The notes under the pieces: model-generated | What the model was told of the DNA's origin: nothing | Databases searched by the model: none | Seen by the model: the letters and a program-made list of their open reading frames with translations, nothing else | Made by a program: the position numbers and the translations under genes | Origin: Vigna angularis | Lineage: Eukaryota > Streptophyta > Magnoliopsida > Fabales > Fabaceae | Assembly (NCBI RefSeq): GCF_016808095.1 | Contig: NC_068972.1 | Location: 4,043,001 to 4,107,000, forward strand | Length of the DNA stretch: 64,000 nt | Direction of reading: 5' to 3' | Shown: positions 24,596 to 42,300 of the stretch, in pieces | Layout of the letters: every line of letters starts with the position of its first letter | Numbering within the stretch: the first letter of the stretch is position 1

Positions 24596-27524
24596 TCAAC
24601 TGACCGAAGTTTGCAGCGAGTCAGACCATAACATCACAGTTGCCAAAAGTGATATCGTGGCAGTTTCAACTCGAAGACGATGAGGTCCAAGACTAACAGC
24701 TGTAGCACCTGCTTCCATCATCATTTTTGTTTCTTTCTCGGTGAAATCTGGAGAACCCCATGGCAACATAAACTAGCGTCAGTTCGATTGAGAAGAAAAC
24801 AGGTATATATGAGAGGGAGAATTCACCTCAGGCTCACAGCCAACCTCAATTTATTATCTAATTATTTGAACTTCCCATCATTTCTAGACATTTGGTGAAA
24901 CAAAAAGGTGAAATTGAACTGCAATAAACATATACTAACCGCCTTCTGGTCCAATAATTATTAAGCCACTGGTTTCCTTTTCCAATGACGTCAATGCACT
25001 AAGAACAGGAGTTGCTTTCGCCGTCGCAACAAGAGCTAGCTTTGATTGTGCAATCTAAGGGAGAGAAAATAGACCGAGCTAATTAATGACATCAGCATAA
25101 TAAGTTCAGTAATTCTATTATGTAATCATGTATATCAATTAAATAGCCAACAAATAAGACATGGATCAAATCCCTTGTTTAACTCGGAATTTACAGGAAG
25201 GAAAAAGGAAAGCACGAAGAAAGAAGAGCATAGACATCCAGAATTACAAACAAATCACTGATTAAAGGAGGTTATCACAATGTACTGGTTAAAATTCTTC
25301 TCAAGGAATTGAAATTCATGCATAAATTTCAGTCTAGGTAGTACGAAATGGAGAGCTCACAAGGTGCAAAAGGTCATTAATCTCTATAGGATCTTTCAGA
25401 ACCATTTCATGCAGTCGTTGACCTGCAAAAGAGGCAAAAATGCAAGGTTCACCAACAAAAGCAAAATACAGTGCCGTCTTAGACCCAAGTTTAAAATTCA
25501 CTTCAGTCAGAATGAATCAAAGAAAATTCCGACGGGAGTATAATAATTGTATAATCTCAAATGAAAGTAAAAATATAGTTACATTGTTTGGATGCTGCTA
25601 AAATGACACGTTCCAATCTGTCCACCCGATTTTCTGATATCGATGGAGAACGTTCAGTCAATAGAGGAGTTACACTACTGGCTCCAAGTTCCTATCGCAT
25701 TTAAACATGAATAAAAGAAAAGAACCAGAACACATTGTAAGTCTAACCAGATAAAATCTCAAGATATCACTGAAACGTACTGTGCACTTTTCTACAAGCC
25801 AGTCTGCACGACCACCCTTTAGCGTACCTAGACAGATATCGTTCTCAATGAGTGAAAATTTGGTTGTAAGAACTAAATAGTACAAAACATGCAGCAATTA
25901 TTCAGTAGTTGTAGTTTGGTAAAAGACTACAAGAACTTGCCAAAACCAGCAAACACGTGCAATTGTGTATTTTGTGGAGGTATTGATATCAAATCACTCG
26001 ATGCAACAAAATCAAGCCCACTGCGATCAATGTCCTGTATGCATCCTTCTACAAGACCTCCTTTTCCATTGAACAGCTGTACCCTTGAACAGCATAATTA
26101 GGATCATCAACAAAAATCTTCTTCAGATCAGATTGTAACTGTAGTGCTAAAAAAATGAGTAAGAACTATCTCTTCCTTTGCATCCCTTGAATTAGTACCA
26201 AAGAAAATTGTGTCTAAATAAACGATGCAGGCTAGCAAAATATTTTCCATAAATCATTGAAAATAAACTATCAAAGCAACTCCGTTCTCATCCACCTTTT
26301 TCAGTACTAATAAATTATTAAGAGACACTACCCTACAAGATTTGTGCAGACAAGACGTTCGACATTCATCTACCGTGATTTACTAATGCCTTTATACCTC
26401 TTCCTAATTGACATCGGAAATTACAATTACTATCATATAAAAATTTAAGGAAAAAAAAAAGATAAAATGAATCGGGTTTCTGTCATAAGGAAAAAAAAAC
26501 TAACGTAATTTTTATGAATAAATTAGATTTAATTCAAGAAAGAAAGCGAAATTAATATCAAACTTCAAGGAATGGCCTATCTAATTAACGAGCAATCATC
26601 AATCAGAATTACCTATCGTTGGTGCTTAACCTCAGTACTTTTGTCATATGCCAAAATTCATCACCTTGCACGCGTATAACACTACCCTGCATTTTCCCAG
26701 GTAAAACTAAATAAAACAATAAACATATCTTTAATTAAAAAGATGGTATGTAATTTGAAAAATAGCTTCCTTTGTATCCACGCGATAATCTTTCACTGAA
26801 AAGAAAACAAGAAGTAAAGCAGAAAAGAGAGAAAATACCAGAAAGATGAACAGAAAAAAAAATGAACACTTGAACACTGCATTCTTATTCTCTCACGGAA
26901 ATAGAGAGCAAAAAAGGAGTATATAAACAATAAGAAAAGAAACAGAAACAAAACAGAAAAAGGCGCTGAGCTGAAAAGAAGAAGGCTGAGCGAAAACGTA
27001 GTGGTCAAAACTGTTTGAAAAGAACGGAAGATTTTATCATTAATCAAACTATATAAGGCACAGTGAATAGAACTACAGTTTAGAAGGGGAACATTGAAAA
27101 AAGAAATGTCAGCAAGCCGTTAAAATGGCCTTTTCCAAACACAAATAACGAACTTTGCCTAAGCCTTAGCTGCATGAAGCTAAGTGCTGCTTATAAATTA
27201 CACCCGACAAAGATAGTGACAAACGAGGGGTTGCTAACTGGAACTGGTTACAAATTGAAATTACAAACAGTGGAATCGATAAGGACTCGCGCAGTAAACA
27301 TGACTGTAGTAATATGAAAGAGTCATAAAAAAAGCCGAGAGAAAGAAGAAGAAAATGAATACCTTGGAAGGAGGAAGAATTTCGGAGTAGAAGCGAGGAA
27401 GGCCACCACGTGACTGGTCTCCATAATCGGAGGAGGAAGAGAATGTCATTGCACGCACCGTCAGGTTTCGGAGCCATGACCGATTCACGAAGCGAGGGGT
27501 TACGCCTCCTAGGGTTTGCAACAT
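24596..27524 (-). CDS. RsmE-type 16S rRNA (uracil-N3) methyltransferase, 8 exons
   Basis: Exons on the minus strand are 27524-27363, 26686-26613, 26083-25941, 25827-25781, 25691-25583, 25422-25361, 25054-24940 and 24747-24596, giving 287 residues. After a ~45-residue Ser/Arg-rich leader likely to target an organelle comes LPRFYSEIL, then VIRVQGDEFWHMTKVLRLST (N-terminal RNA-binding part). KGGRADWLVEKCTELGA follows, then the SPOUT knot motifs IIIGPEGDFTEKE (231-243) and LGPHRLRVETA (257-267), which bind S-adenosylmethionine. Bacterial RsmE methylates U1498 of small-subunit rRNA; a plant copy with this leader probably acts on chloroplast or mitochondrial rRNA (inference). Intron 3 starts GC rather than GT. 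An in-frame Met at residue 26 could give a non-targeted form. Length fits the family plus a transit peptide. Confidence 0.93.
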
Positions 27525-27636
27525 TTCTCTACGGCACCCACTTCAATTTCAATTGTGATTCTTCTTGTCTTCACCGGCGGTTGTCTTGCATTTGCAGGGT
27601 GAGAAAGAAAAGGTTTATGGCGGGAAAACCCACCAC

Positions 27637-27656
27637 GGCCCATAGGTTAGGCCCAT
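27637..27656 (-). promoter_or_regulatory. Paired site II (TGGGCC/T) promoter elements of the RsmE-like gene
   Basis: Two GGCCCAT words (TGGGCC on the gene's strand) lie 6 bp apart, about 113-132 bp upstream of the start codon. Paired site II elements are bound by TCP factors and are common in plant genes for organelle and translation proteins, in keeping with the predicted role. Confidence 0.5.
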
Positions 27657-31580
<3,924 letters not shown>

Positions 31581-31934
31581 TCATGGTTTGTGGTTCTGTG
31601 TGTAGATATAATCCGTGTGAGCCACAAGTGTTCTTCTCATCAAGCAATCTTCTTCTGAAATACCATCACAACTTTCCTCCACGTCTAACTTCTCCTCTTC
31701 CAAAGCCTTAAAGCACATACGAGAAGAAGATTATTAACAACTGAATAACACATATGATGTATGTAACTGTTCATATGATATGAACTAAGAAAATTAACTC
31801 ACCACATGTTGAGTTTTGGTTGAAGTGAAAGAGGAAGAAGCAGGGCCAAGTCTTCCAGCATATGTGGAGGTTAAGAAGAGGAATAACACTGCAAGGCAAA
31901 GGGTGGCACTAATGACCTTAGACGACATTTTCAT
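31581..31934 (-). CDS. PSK: Phytosulfokine (PSK) precursor, 2 exons
   Basis: Exons on the minus strand are 31934-31803 and 31706-31581, joined by a GT-AG intron, giving 85 residues. Residues 1-26 form a secretory signal (hydrophobic core [17 protein letters not shown]). Near the C-terminus is [20 protein letters not shown] (62-81), with the pentapeptide YIYTQ at 77-81. Asp76 just before it is the acidic residue needed for tyrosine sulfation, and Cys57 and Cys65 are the pair typical of the family. In known PSKs both tyrosines are sulfated by TPST in the Golgi, and subtilases release the peptide in the apoplast. There it signals through PSKR receptor kinases to promote cell growth and tune defence. 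The precursor is of usual length. Only four residues follow the peptide. The second Met (residue 3) is an alternative start. Confidence 0.95.
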
Positions 31935-32025
31935 TCTCTGCTTTCTAAGAAAACCTACCAACTAGCAATTACTGTGTGTATCTTATATATGTTGATCGTG
32001 CTCCTAGAATATGACTCTATGATGA

Positions 32026-32035
32026 ATTTATATAG
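32026..32035 (-). promoter_or_regulatory. TATA box of the PSK gene
   Basis: The minus strand reads CTATATAAAT about 95 bp upstream of the start codon at 31934, predicting transcription from near 32000 and a leader of about 65 nt. Confidence 0.65.
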
Positions 32036-35000
32036 ATGGTAGGTGTAGGGGCAGTAATGGAACTTTACTCTTTGGATTGTTAACAGTAGAGTCCCGTGTT
32101 CGCGTGTGTACATATAACTATGCAGAACTTTTATAAAGAGAATATGAAAGATGTATAAAATTCTTACTAAAATTTAATGCGTAAGAAACTGTTACAAAAT
32201 CACTACCTTATTGTGGTGGGGACTGTTCTCACTATTTTTTGCATTTAAAATACTTTTAGAATGTTCTTTCACGAAAGAATCTCTTTTGACTTTTGAAAGA
32301 TGAATAATGTTTATGCTACGACCATTCAAGATCAGTGTGGAAGGTGTGTCTGAGACGGATAGTTGATTTAGAGTTGTACATCTAGTGATCATGGTATGTC
32401 ATCAAAAACTAAGATTTTAAGTTTTCTTATAAATATATATATAATGAGATTTGACAGAGGTTATGAACGTGTGGTTTTGACAAATTGCACGAAGCCTGAC
32501 AAGGAATGGTGGCGGATTTTTTAAAAATAAATATTGACTGAAAATTAACATAAAATAAGGTGAAATTTATGGGAGAACACTACTATATATGTGATGTTGA
32601 AGATAGTTTTTCGTAACAGATGTTACTTTCATCTTTAATAGTACCATATAACTTAAGATGTTAAATAAATGCATAAAATAAAGTGTTGTTTATGCATTGT
32701 AACATATAATTGAATAATTATATCAGATTAACAAGACTTTGTACTTCAAAATATTTGAAAAAACATAATGCAAATAATCAGCGGCAACAATTGAACGTAT
32801 GCCGGCCTTGGAGTATTTAAATTGGTAGAAAAAAGAATTTCCAACATCATGTATGGTTATTTTCACTCGAAAGTGCAAATGTATATTTAAGCATAAAATA
32901 TGATGTTGCTATGCTATGATTCGCTTCAATATCAGCACCAGAGAATAAGCTTTTAAAGCAATTTTGTTTTATAAAGAAAGTCCTGATAGATTTATTTCAA
33001 ATTTTATTTAAATTGTGTTATAATTATCTGTATAAATTCATTGGATAGCAGGAAATATATTTTACTCACCATCTTAATGACAACCACTTTTAAGAAAGTT
33101 AAAAGATAATAACTAGTATTGGATTTTTCTTTGTTCAACCATTGTAATATTCAAGAAAAATGACTTTCAATGTGAACCAAAGCATTTGGTGGCCCTTGGA
33201 ATTTAAGTTGTTAAGAATTTGTCAAAATGACATTTCAATATAGAGAAAAATACGTTCCTCTATAAATTAGATCGACATTATTTCTCTTCCAAATTTCCTT
33301 CCAGAAAAAGTTGATTAAAATATTAATAACTTTTTATAATTATTTGGCTTTTTAGTTAATGGGCGACGTTTATATTTAAAAAAATAAATTTTGAAACTTT
33401 ACTCTTTCCAAACACAAGTAGGACCGACTGCAAAAATAAGGCATCTATAGTGATTGGTGAAATGGTCCCAGTAATTGAGATGATGGACTTTTTTCTCATG
33501 CGTGTTATGCATAGCTTCATGTTTTTACTTAATCCTTTTTTTTTCTTCCAATATAAAGCTTTAAAATATCAATGGCCGTGACATCAACATGATAAACCAA
33601 TTCGTGACAAAACAATCATGATGTGCATCCACATGTAATGCAAAATTGATTACAGTGATTTTTAAAGTTGCACATGAAATAATATTTGGCATGTCTAATG
33701 GGGAACATTAGCAGCTACAAGCAATTAGAGTGCACCCAGTGGCACTACTGGATGACGTAAAAGTACCAAAAGAAAAGTTAGAATCAAAAGCATGAAATTT
33801 GAAAATGGAAGAAGCTTTTCATTTATTATTCAGCTTTTGCATTTCTAGAGATGATCTAGCTCAGCATCTACCTTTCCATATTCACGAGTTTCTTCTTAAC
33901 AGGATTGTCATTTTTGTATTTATGAATGTTGTTGGCGTGTGTTTACCTTTGCAACAGATGCATGTATCGTAGTGACTTTTACAAACCTGAAATTTATGAA
34001 TTCCAGATTGATAAATCTGTTATACAGAGTTTTATATAAGCTCTGTTTTTCCTCTTTCTGTAATAATAAGTTCCATCCCTTTGCCTTTCGATGCCGGTAT
34101 AATGTCTATATTTAAACCAATTTTTATTAGAATTAAGAAAGAACTCGTTCTAACTTTATCTCAAACTCAAAAGTTAGGTTCATGTACTTTCCCATGTAGT
34201 TAAGGTTTGAACACTAGCGATTAGGCCATTCTTAGACCTTACTAGAATTGAGAACAAACCTAACTCATTGCACAAGAGGATTGGAAAAGTCATACGTAAT
34301 AAATGGTATTTTGCTCATATACCAAGTTATGATAGTTCGGTGTAGGATGTTAACATTACCAGCTTTGAACTTGAACCAACCAAGCTTTTAAGTGAACCTG
34401 TACCAAATATAAATATAATTGGACATCTGAGACAGATTTTCACATAGATTAAGCAACTGAGGTGGTCTACAATGTCAGAACCCACAAGTCACAATCCAGT
34501 GGCGTCCAATGCTAAAACTCAGAAAATTCTGCAATAGCCCAAAACTTCATCATTTCTCTTTTATTAAAGGCTTGATGGTACTAAAGAGCGGAGATGGGGG
34601 GACCGGATTATTAAGTGCATAAAGGGATCGATTCAGAATTGTGCTGCGCAAGTCTCCCACATTAATGAGCTGGTTTCGCTTGTCCACACATAAGAGGCAA
34701 GTAATGCATATATTCCACTTTTGACTTGGTGTATGTGACTAGTTAGTGATTAATGTTGTTGTGAACTTAAAATTCCAACATGCAAGAGAAAAAGATAGAA
34801 ATGAACCAAGTTGTGACTGTTTCCGAACTCTTTCAATCTGGGTGAAGCACCTCAGTGCTTGTGCCTATGACACCAAATTGTTAAGTACTGGTTTAGTTGT
34901 CATAATGAGATCGTATTCAAATCAGGGGGGGAAAGGGGAGAAATTGATTGGAATGACGTTTATTTAAAGAATTGAAGATAGGACCTTAATTGTAACTTCA

Positions 35001-36350
35001 TACTCATTTTATTTCGAATATGTTTGTCATGATAGACGCCAAAAAATGACTTGAGGGAATAAGTTCTTACCAGCAAAGTTATTGAAAAAAAGGGGGGAAA
35101 GATGAAAAAGAGAAACGGATGGAAGGGTGGGAAGAAAGGAATCAAAAAAAGGCGCAGAAAGGAATAGCGCAGCTGTTGTGTGGCCCTACCAAGAGCGAAA
35201 ATACTTGGAAATCTTTATTATTCATTACCATTTTTTCTGTTTGAAATACTAACTTCATTCTTCATACTGTGCCTTGGTCATTAAAAAATGGTAGGCTAGA
35301 AGCTATTTGTGGAAGAATTCTTCGGTACTAACAGCGAAAAAGGCACTTTGAACCATAATCTGATACAATACGTTTATCTCACTCTCTATAATCTATATTT
35401 TCGTGCCAAAGAAGTTACAGTAAATTCCTTTACCAAATAAACTTTATCTCGAAAAGTTAATTCAGTAATAATTATAGTAGGGAAAAACAGTATAAATGAA
35501 AGGGTAGTGCCTAGTGTCAACTTCACTAATGATAGATAAAACAACGCAAGTCAAATAAGCGGTGCTTGGTTACCTGATTAAGAGAATGATTTCTCGATTA
35601 TGGCAATTTCGGAATTTCCAATAGCTGGCGGTGCTAAGCATTTCCCTATGTGCCGACTTCTGATCACAGGCCAGAATGCAGATCAACTGTAAATGATAAT
35701 GGTTTAAATGTAGAATCAGCTGCAAACCATTAGCACAAAACCTTGTAGAAATCTTAGGCCATGTCATAAATTTTTTGTGAATGTAGGTCCATAATGAGTT
35801 TTGGACACACCTATTTGTGGTTATGAATCAGGTTCAGCGTAGGAAAGAGAAACAATAATTGTTACAGGAAATCAGTGACATAACACCATCGCAACATAAC
35901 CAAGCCCGATTCGTTCCAGTCTGCACTCAAAACATTTGTCTAAGATTCAGCGTTAAACTACAATGATATTATTACATATGGACCAAAATGAAATCACACA
36001 AGTGCCAATAACCCTCCTAATTGAAGCTAACTCAGATATGGACCAAAATGAAATCACACAAGTGCCAAAAAGATTATTCAATTAGTGATTTTTGTGATAC
36101 ACAAAATTTGAAAATGATTTTGTGAAAACTGGACATGAGAATGTTTCATTTATCAATCAAAGCAAGTTGCAACAATTGGGATCCTCACGTGAGAACTTAA
36201 CCTTTCATTCTTGTAGCAAAATCTACAGTGCAGAACATTAGAACACTAGTAAGTTCTCTTGAAAATTTGTTTTTGAACCTTTTTTTGGAAAAATAATACA
36301 TATTGAGCTAAACAAGAGGTAATCACAGGAGATTGAATAGAATAATATGG
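32036..36350. other. Intergenic DNA between PSK and PRP40A
   Basis: No gene is supported. The left part is the PSK upstream region and the right ~250 bp is probably the PRP40A 3' untranslated region. A 33-bp direct duplication lies near 36.0 kb. Confidence 0.55.
35976..36068. repeat. 33-bp direct duplication, 60-bp period
   Basis: The phrase starting ATATGGACCAAAATGAAATC and ending CAAGTGCCAA occurs at 35976-36008 and again, unchanged, at 36036-36068. It lies shortly downstream of the PRP40A stop codon. Confidence 0.9.
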
Positions 36351-39300
36351 CTACCATCTATCCACACCATCTCCAAATTCCCCATCTTCAAGATCTCCAT
36401 GATCACCTTCTCTGCGGTGGTCTCTCTTGTGTCTTTTGTGGCGTCCTTCATCTGATTCATGGCCAGATGCACGCTGCTCCACCAAAGGAAAAAATGCAAC
36501 CAAAAGGCAGAAGACAATCAGTTAACATTAAATTATAGAAATTATTAATATCTTTAAGACAGAGAAGTCGTAAATCTACATACGCGCTTTGACTTCTTTC
36601 GGTCACTACCATGACCGTGAGATTTCTTAGTCTTCTCTTTATCCATTTCGTGCTCGGGACTATGACGCTGCTTCCTTTGTTTTCTACTATCATCTTCAGA
36701 CCTTTTGTTTTCTTTGGATGATTGGATTTCAGATAACTCCATACTGTCACTGTCTGCTTTATCCTTCTTGTGTGCCTCATCTTTCCCTCTTTCACGCCCT
36801 CCATCTTTCTCCCGTCTTTGCTTCCCTTTCCTTCTCTCTCTTTCCTCCCTGTCTTTTTCCTTCTTCATCTGCAGAAGAAATAGTATAAGCCACTCAGTGA
36901 CTCCTCTATTGAAAGATTTTATGAATAAAGAATTCATATCAGTTTAGGATATTGATATCCAGATTTTGACACTACTCCATGCCTGACTAAAAAATATATT
37001 CACAATCAATATAATGAAAAACTACAGAGGATTTGAAAATAATTTATAAACTCAAATTACTATGATATGCACTTTATATTCATTTGGAAAATTCACTCGT
37101 TTTCTTTCTTAATGGTAGAAAGTTATAGTAACAAGAGTGTATTAAAAGGAAGTCATCTACACCTTAAAAGAAAAAGATAGAACAGCAAAACTTAAACATA
37201 AGAACATACTTTCGTCTTTAATAATACTTCATTTAGCAAGATGTCCAGATAAAAGTAGAACAACACAGATAAATCGGAAAACTCTAGCATACATCACAAT
37301 TCACGATAACAATTTATGATAACTGATATTCCTAGCTATTGAACTATGCAACAATCAATGAGCCGACTGGATTATCCACATCAAATTTGCACTCCTTTCT
37401 TCTTTATTCTACCCTATAATTGTGAGGGATTTGCAACACATATAAACATGTTATTATTCACACGTAAAAGAAAATGAATGACCCATACAATTCTCAAACA
37501 CATGCAATGAGGAAAAATTATACCCTTTCCTCCTTCCGTATCCGCTCACTTTCCTTTGCCTCTTCTTTAAGTTGTGCAATGTACTCCTCAAATACTTCCT
37601 TGCAAAGGCTTTCATCTCCAATAGACCTAATAACATGCAAAATAAAGTACAAATAAGAGCTTGAATGTTTTATAGGTTAATTCTAAGAAGAAAATCCCAA
37701 AGAACAATGCAAAGCAGAGAAGCTCAAACATGTTACTGCAAATCACATAGTGCCTTCTACACTTTACCTAAGATATATACAGTTGTTCAAGACATTCATC
37801 ATTATATAAGATAACCAAACCATATCCAGATCCAATAAAAAAACTCTATATAAAATGTATTTTAACTGGAATATTCTTTGTCCATATTCAAAATTTGGTT
37901 GGATATCCACATTTATCCAAGAAACATTTTAGCAATGATCCTCTGATTCTTTTTCTCAAGAAAAAAATCCTCTGATCCTCAAGAAACAAAGATCTATTGC
38001 TAAGAGGTATTCCATCAAATATGTTGTAAATAGCACATCATTAAGATAAAAATATTCTCAATTTATGTTGGAAATTCCACACCAATTAGAGATATGATTA
38101 AATTATAATATATCAGTGGATGCAAACTCGATCTCAAGGTTTAGGCTTTAAGTCTACTTGTTAGGTTGGTATCACAACTTCTTTAGCAAGGTTTGTTAAA
38201 TATATTTCAGCACCTACAAATATTTAGTCACACATTCAAGATATTTAAGCCTTAGCATGATAAGGTGTGATAGAGATCTCACACTGATCAGTGAAATAGA
38301 CAAATTATAGTAAGAAGTGAATGCAAATGGCACCTTAAAAATCAGTTTTGTGAAGTCGAGTTTGAACTTTAAGTCCACTTTCTAAGAATCTCCTTAGTAC
38401 TTAAAAATATATTCAGAATCTTCCTATTCATTCCAACATATTTTTATTTCTTATTTTAAAGGATTTGATTATTACAAATAGAGATGATAAGAATGTAATT
38501 GGTGTGATTGTGATGGATACAATAATTATTTATTTCCTTACATAGTTCAAGTAAATGCTGCTTCACAGTTTCTCGTCATCGCTGGAGTTGGTTTTGGGCA
38601 TTTGGCAATGGGAGGCACCAAACTGGGTGGAGTCAGTTCTCAGGATTGGAGGGTGGAGTGAATCCAATTCACCCCAAATGGATACAGGTTTGGGTTCAGG
38701 TTCTGAAGTGGTTAAGTTCAATAATCAAGTGGTGCTAAATGCTCCAGAAATATAGCTAGATATCCAAAGAGGTTTCAGATGCTTTGGATTAAACACAAAA
38801 TCCGCTTGTAACTGGATTTTAAAATCCAAAACCACTTCTGGAAATAAATTTAGGACGAATTTTAAAAACTTGTCCACACTGATGGATTCATTTTGAATTA
38901 ATCAAACCATGCAGTTCCCTGATCATATTAATAATACTCAAAATCAATAATCCAAATAGTTTACTAAAAAGTTTCAATACTTTAATTAAAGAAAGCATAG
39001 TAGTCTATGTGTCTGAACCACTTAAATGACACATCACTTGAATCAAAACAGCCTATTATGCAAATTAAAAAGAGTTATTCCAAAGTACAATAACAATGTG
39101 AATATCAAAAGAAAAGGACACTGGCCCGTCCTCAATCTGGATCATTTCTTAAATTCGAAAAAAAAGGACCAGATCTAGTCACTGGTTAGATATGCAAAAG
39201 AAAGAAGGCTTGAATTCTCCAGGAAAACAAAGCCAAACACCTACGGTGGAATTTGTCAACCGAACATGACATATTTCCCCCTTGAGGGCAGCACCAGACA

Positions 39301-42300
39301 CTATTTGACTGCAATCCCAGTCAGCACTGCCGCAAGAGAAAGATAGAATTGTATGGCAGGATAGTAGGGAATAGAGGTGGCGATACAATGCTGCAGCACA
39401 ATGGTGCCACAATTTTCTCGCACTTGATTATTCTAAATTTAATATGGTAAAATAGGATATCAATCAAAAGTAATAAAGCGCTAGAACAGCACCATACAAA
39501 TATTTGGATGCTCTGATAGTGTCTTTGGATAGAGAATTTTAAGAGGGTAATTCATTTTTATAAAGAATCTGAAATGTCTTATGACAAAAATACATGTTAT
39601 TTGGGTAAGGAATTTCAAAAGAAAATAAAATTCTACAATTTTATGACTAATTGGGTCACTTAAAATTAGAGAATTTCAAATTCCACCTAAAAGATAAGAA
39701 TTTGGAATTCTTCATTGCTCTTTGTATTCTCTCCTTAGCCTCCCCTACATTGTTGGGATGACTATCTTTTAAATGATGTTGATGAGTTATTTTTTATTAA
39801 AATTGTTAGGATTATTTTTGTTGATGTAGACAATTGTTATTTCTCGCTCGATGATAACCGTGTCATCTTGGCCATTGTAGGGGAGGCTATTTTTTTTTAC
39901 AGATGAGAACTAGATTTTTTCAATTGACTTCAATTGTGATTATCTTTTTGTTAATGTCTATCATGATTATTTTTTTAAGGACACTAATGTTACTCGTTAT
40001 CAATAGTATGTTAGGACTTTTCTCTAATGTCGAATGGAAAACTTTGGGCCAACATTAACTAGGATTATTTTTGGTCATCTAAGGGAATTTTTCATCCAAC
40101 ATGGATTGAGAAGTCAATGAAAAAACCAACGTCACAAAAAATAACACCAGTCAATGCCAACATAAACAATTGTGATCGAAATTAATTATAAACAATTTCA
40201 GCCAACGTCAACAGTAAAAAAAAGGCTTTGTCAATATCAATTATATTGATGAATTTTGACCAAAAAATAACATGAACCAAGTTTGACTTAAAAAAAGTCA
40301 ATATTGATATTTTTTAATTAACAATGGTTTGATATTTAAATAATTTTTGCATTTGGTGGTAATTAAAATACTTTTCCAAATTAGAAAATTAAAAATCATA
40401 AAATTTGAATTGCCTTATCTAAAGAAAACATTTAAAAAATGAAACAATTTAAAATGAGATCAGTTCAAATTCAAATGTACTTGAATGTCTTGGAAAAGGT
40501 GAAATTTTCTATCCAAAAATGCAATGCAAAGGTTAATTGAAAACTAACACTTGAGATTTAGCAAGTTTGTTATACATATGTGTGTATTTTACATCACAAA
40601 ATCAACTGTTGAATTTTCCACGCTATTGTTATTGTTATAACTATACATTTCACACTTTACAAGAGCCAAATCCACCACGGCCAATTAATAAGGCTTATCA
40701 GTTTATACACCAGCTTGTATTTTTCCTAATACATTGAACATGTATTTTACTAGAATGGGCATCCACAGCAACCCTAACATCAAGAATATATAGCATCAGA
40801 TGCCATATAAGAAATGGAGTGGGGTTAACTCAACAGAAAAATCTACCTGAATAGAAAGAGAATTGTCCAAGCTCTGACAAATATAAAAATGGTCCTAATT
40901 GATCAGAGACTTAACACTGTTAAAAACATCACTGGCTTTGTTCAAGCCTACATTTCCCTGTAATGGCTCCATTCCTGCTTTATGAAGAATGGCATGGATT
41001 CTTCATTTTGTTCTTCTTTCCTCATATTGGCTTTACTCTAGCATGCCTTGCCACAAGTTTGATTTACTTCATCCTACTTTTTCACGCTCACTTCCCTCTA
41101 CTTTTCACTCTTGATCATCAACTTATCTTTGTGATCTGCTCATTATCCCCTAACCTATTCCCAACCTGGCATACGATCCTATCAATGACTGCAGCTATTA
41201 TCTCCCACCCCGAATGTCAGTTAAATGGATGCCAGAGTTTTGATCGCTTCATTTGACCATGTTTTCATACCCTAGTAACTAAATGTCAGTATTTGGGTTT
41301 AACACAGACAATCCCGTAATTGCACAATGAAATGTTGGGGAAATCAACATCCTCATTTATAATTTATTGTTTTTCCTATGCCTATGTCATTGGTTGTAAT
41401 TTCGAATTCCATGTATTTACCATTGTACAACCTTATGACTATAAATAAGGATAGCTTTTTTTTCTAACAAGTTCGAAATAATACTCAAATATTCATATGC
41501 AAATTAAATCCTTGCAATTAAAACACCATGGAATAGACTCCACTAAATGAGATTTAATTTCTTTTTTCCAAATATATACTCATTTATTTTAAACAATTAA
41601 AACCATCCTTAATTAAATAAAGCCTTATTGCTCCACTTTCACCCATAAAACAATTTATTCATGATGTTTAAATTTATCATTGATCCAGACCTGAACTCCT
41701 GGCTATCTTCAACAAGTGGTATTGAGTCCTCCCAATTTGAAGACACAGTAATGTCCTGCAGTGAAGTAAGCAAAAGAAATGCATATATAATATTCATTAT
41801 TTCTCAACCATTACAATATAACAACTTAGACATTGATGTTCATGATACTGCACCTTGATAGAATATAGCAGATGAAAGAAATCATCGGCAAGACGTTTGC
41901 GCTTCTTAGCTTCCTTCTCCTCCTTCTCTTTCACCCGTTCTAGTAGCTCTTCAAACACAAGCTGCAGGATACAAATCGGTCAAACATGCATATATAGATT
42001 ATATTCTGAACTGAAAATAATTAGAATCAATCTCTAAGAAGCTTGACCACTTCAATACATATGACACCCTTTATGGTCACTTGTAAATGAAAGAAATATT
42101 AAGGACTCTGGTAAACAATTCACAAAAGACAATTATGGATATATCAAAAACAAAGTAACTTTAGATTTCTCCAATTATCATAATAACCAGTTTTCCAAAA
42201 AAAATTCAATTATATAGACGAGTTTTAGGATGACAATCTAAGGCATTACAGGAAATCACCTCACCTTAAAAGGCAGTCTCAATGCATCATGAGAGTATAC

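Noticed and set aside
24680..24898. 72-codon + frame
   Set aside because: It is antisense to the last exon of the RsmE-like gene.
40963..41256. 97-codon + frame in PRP40A intron 25
   Set aside because: It is antisense within an intron, has no known motif and a hydrophobic low-complexity make-up.
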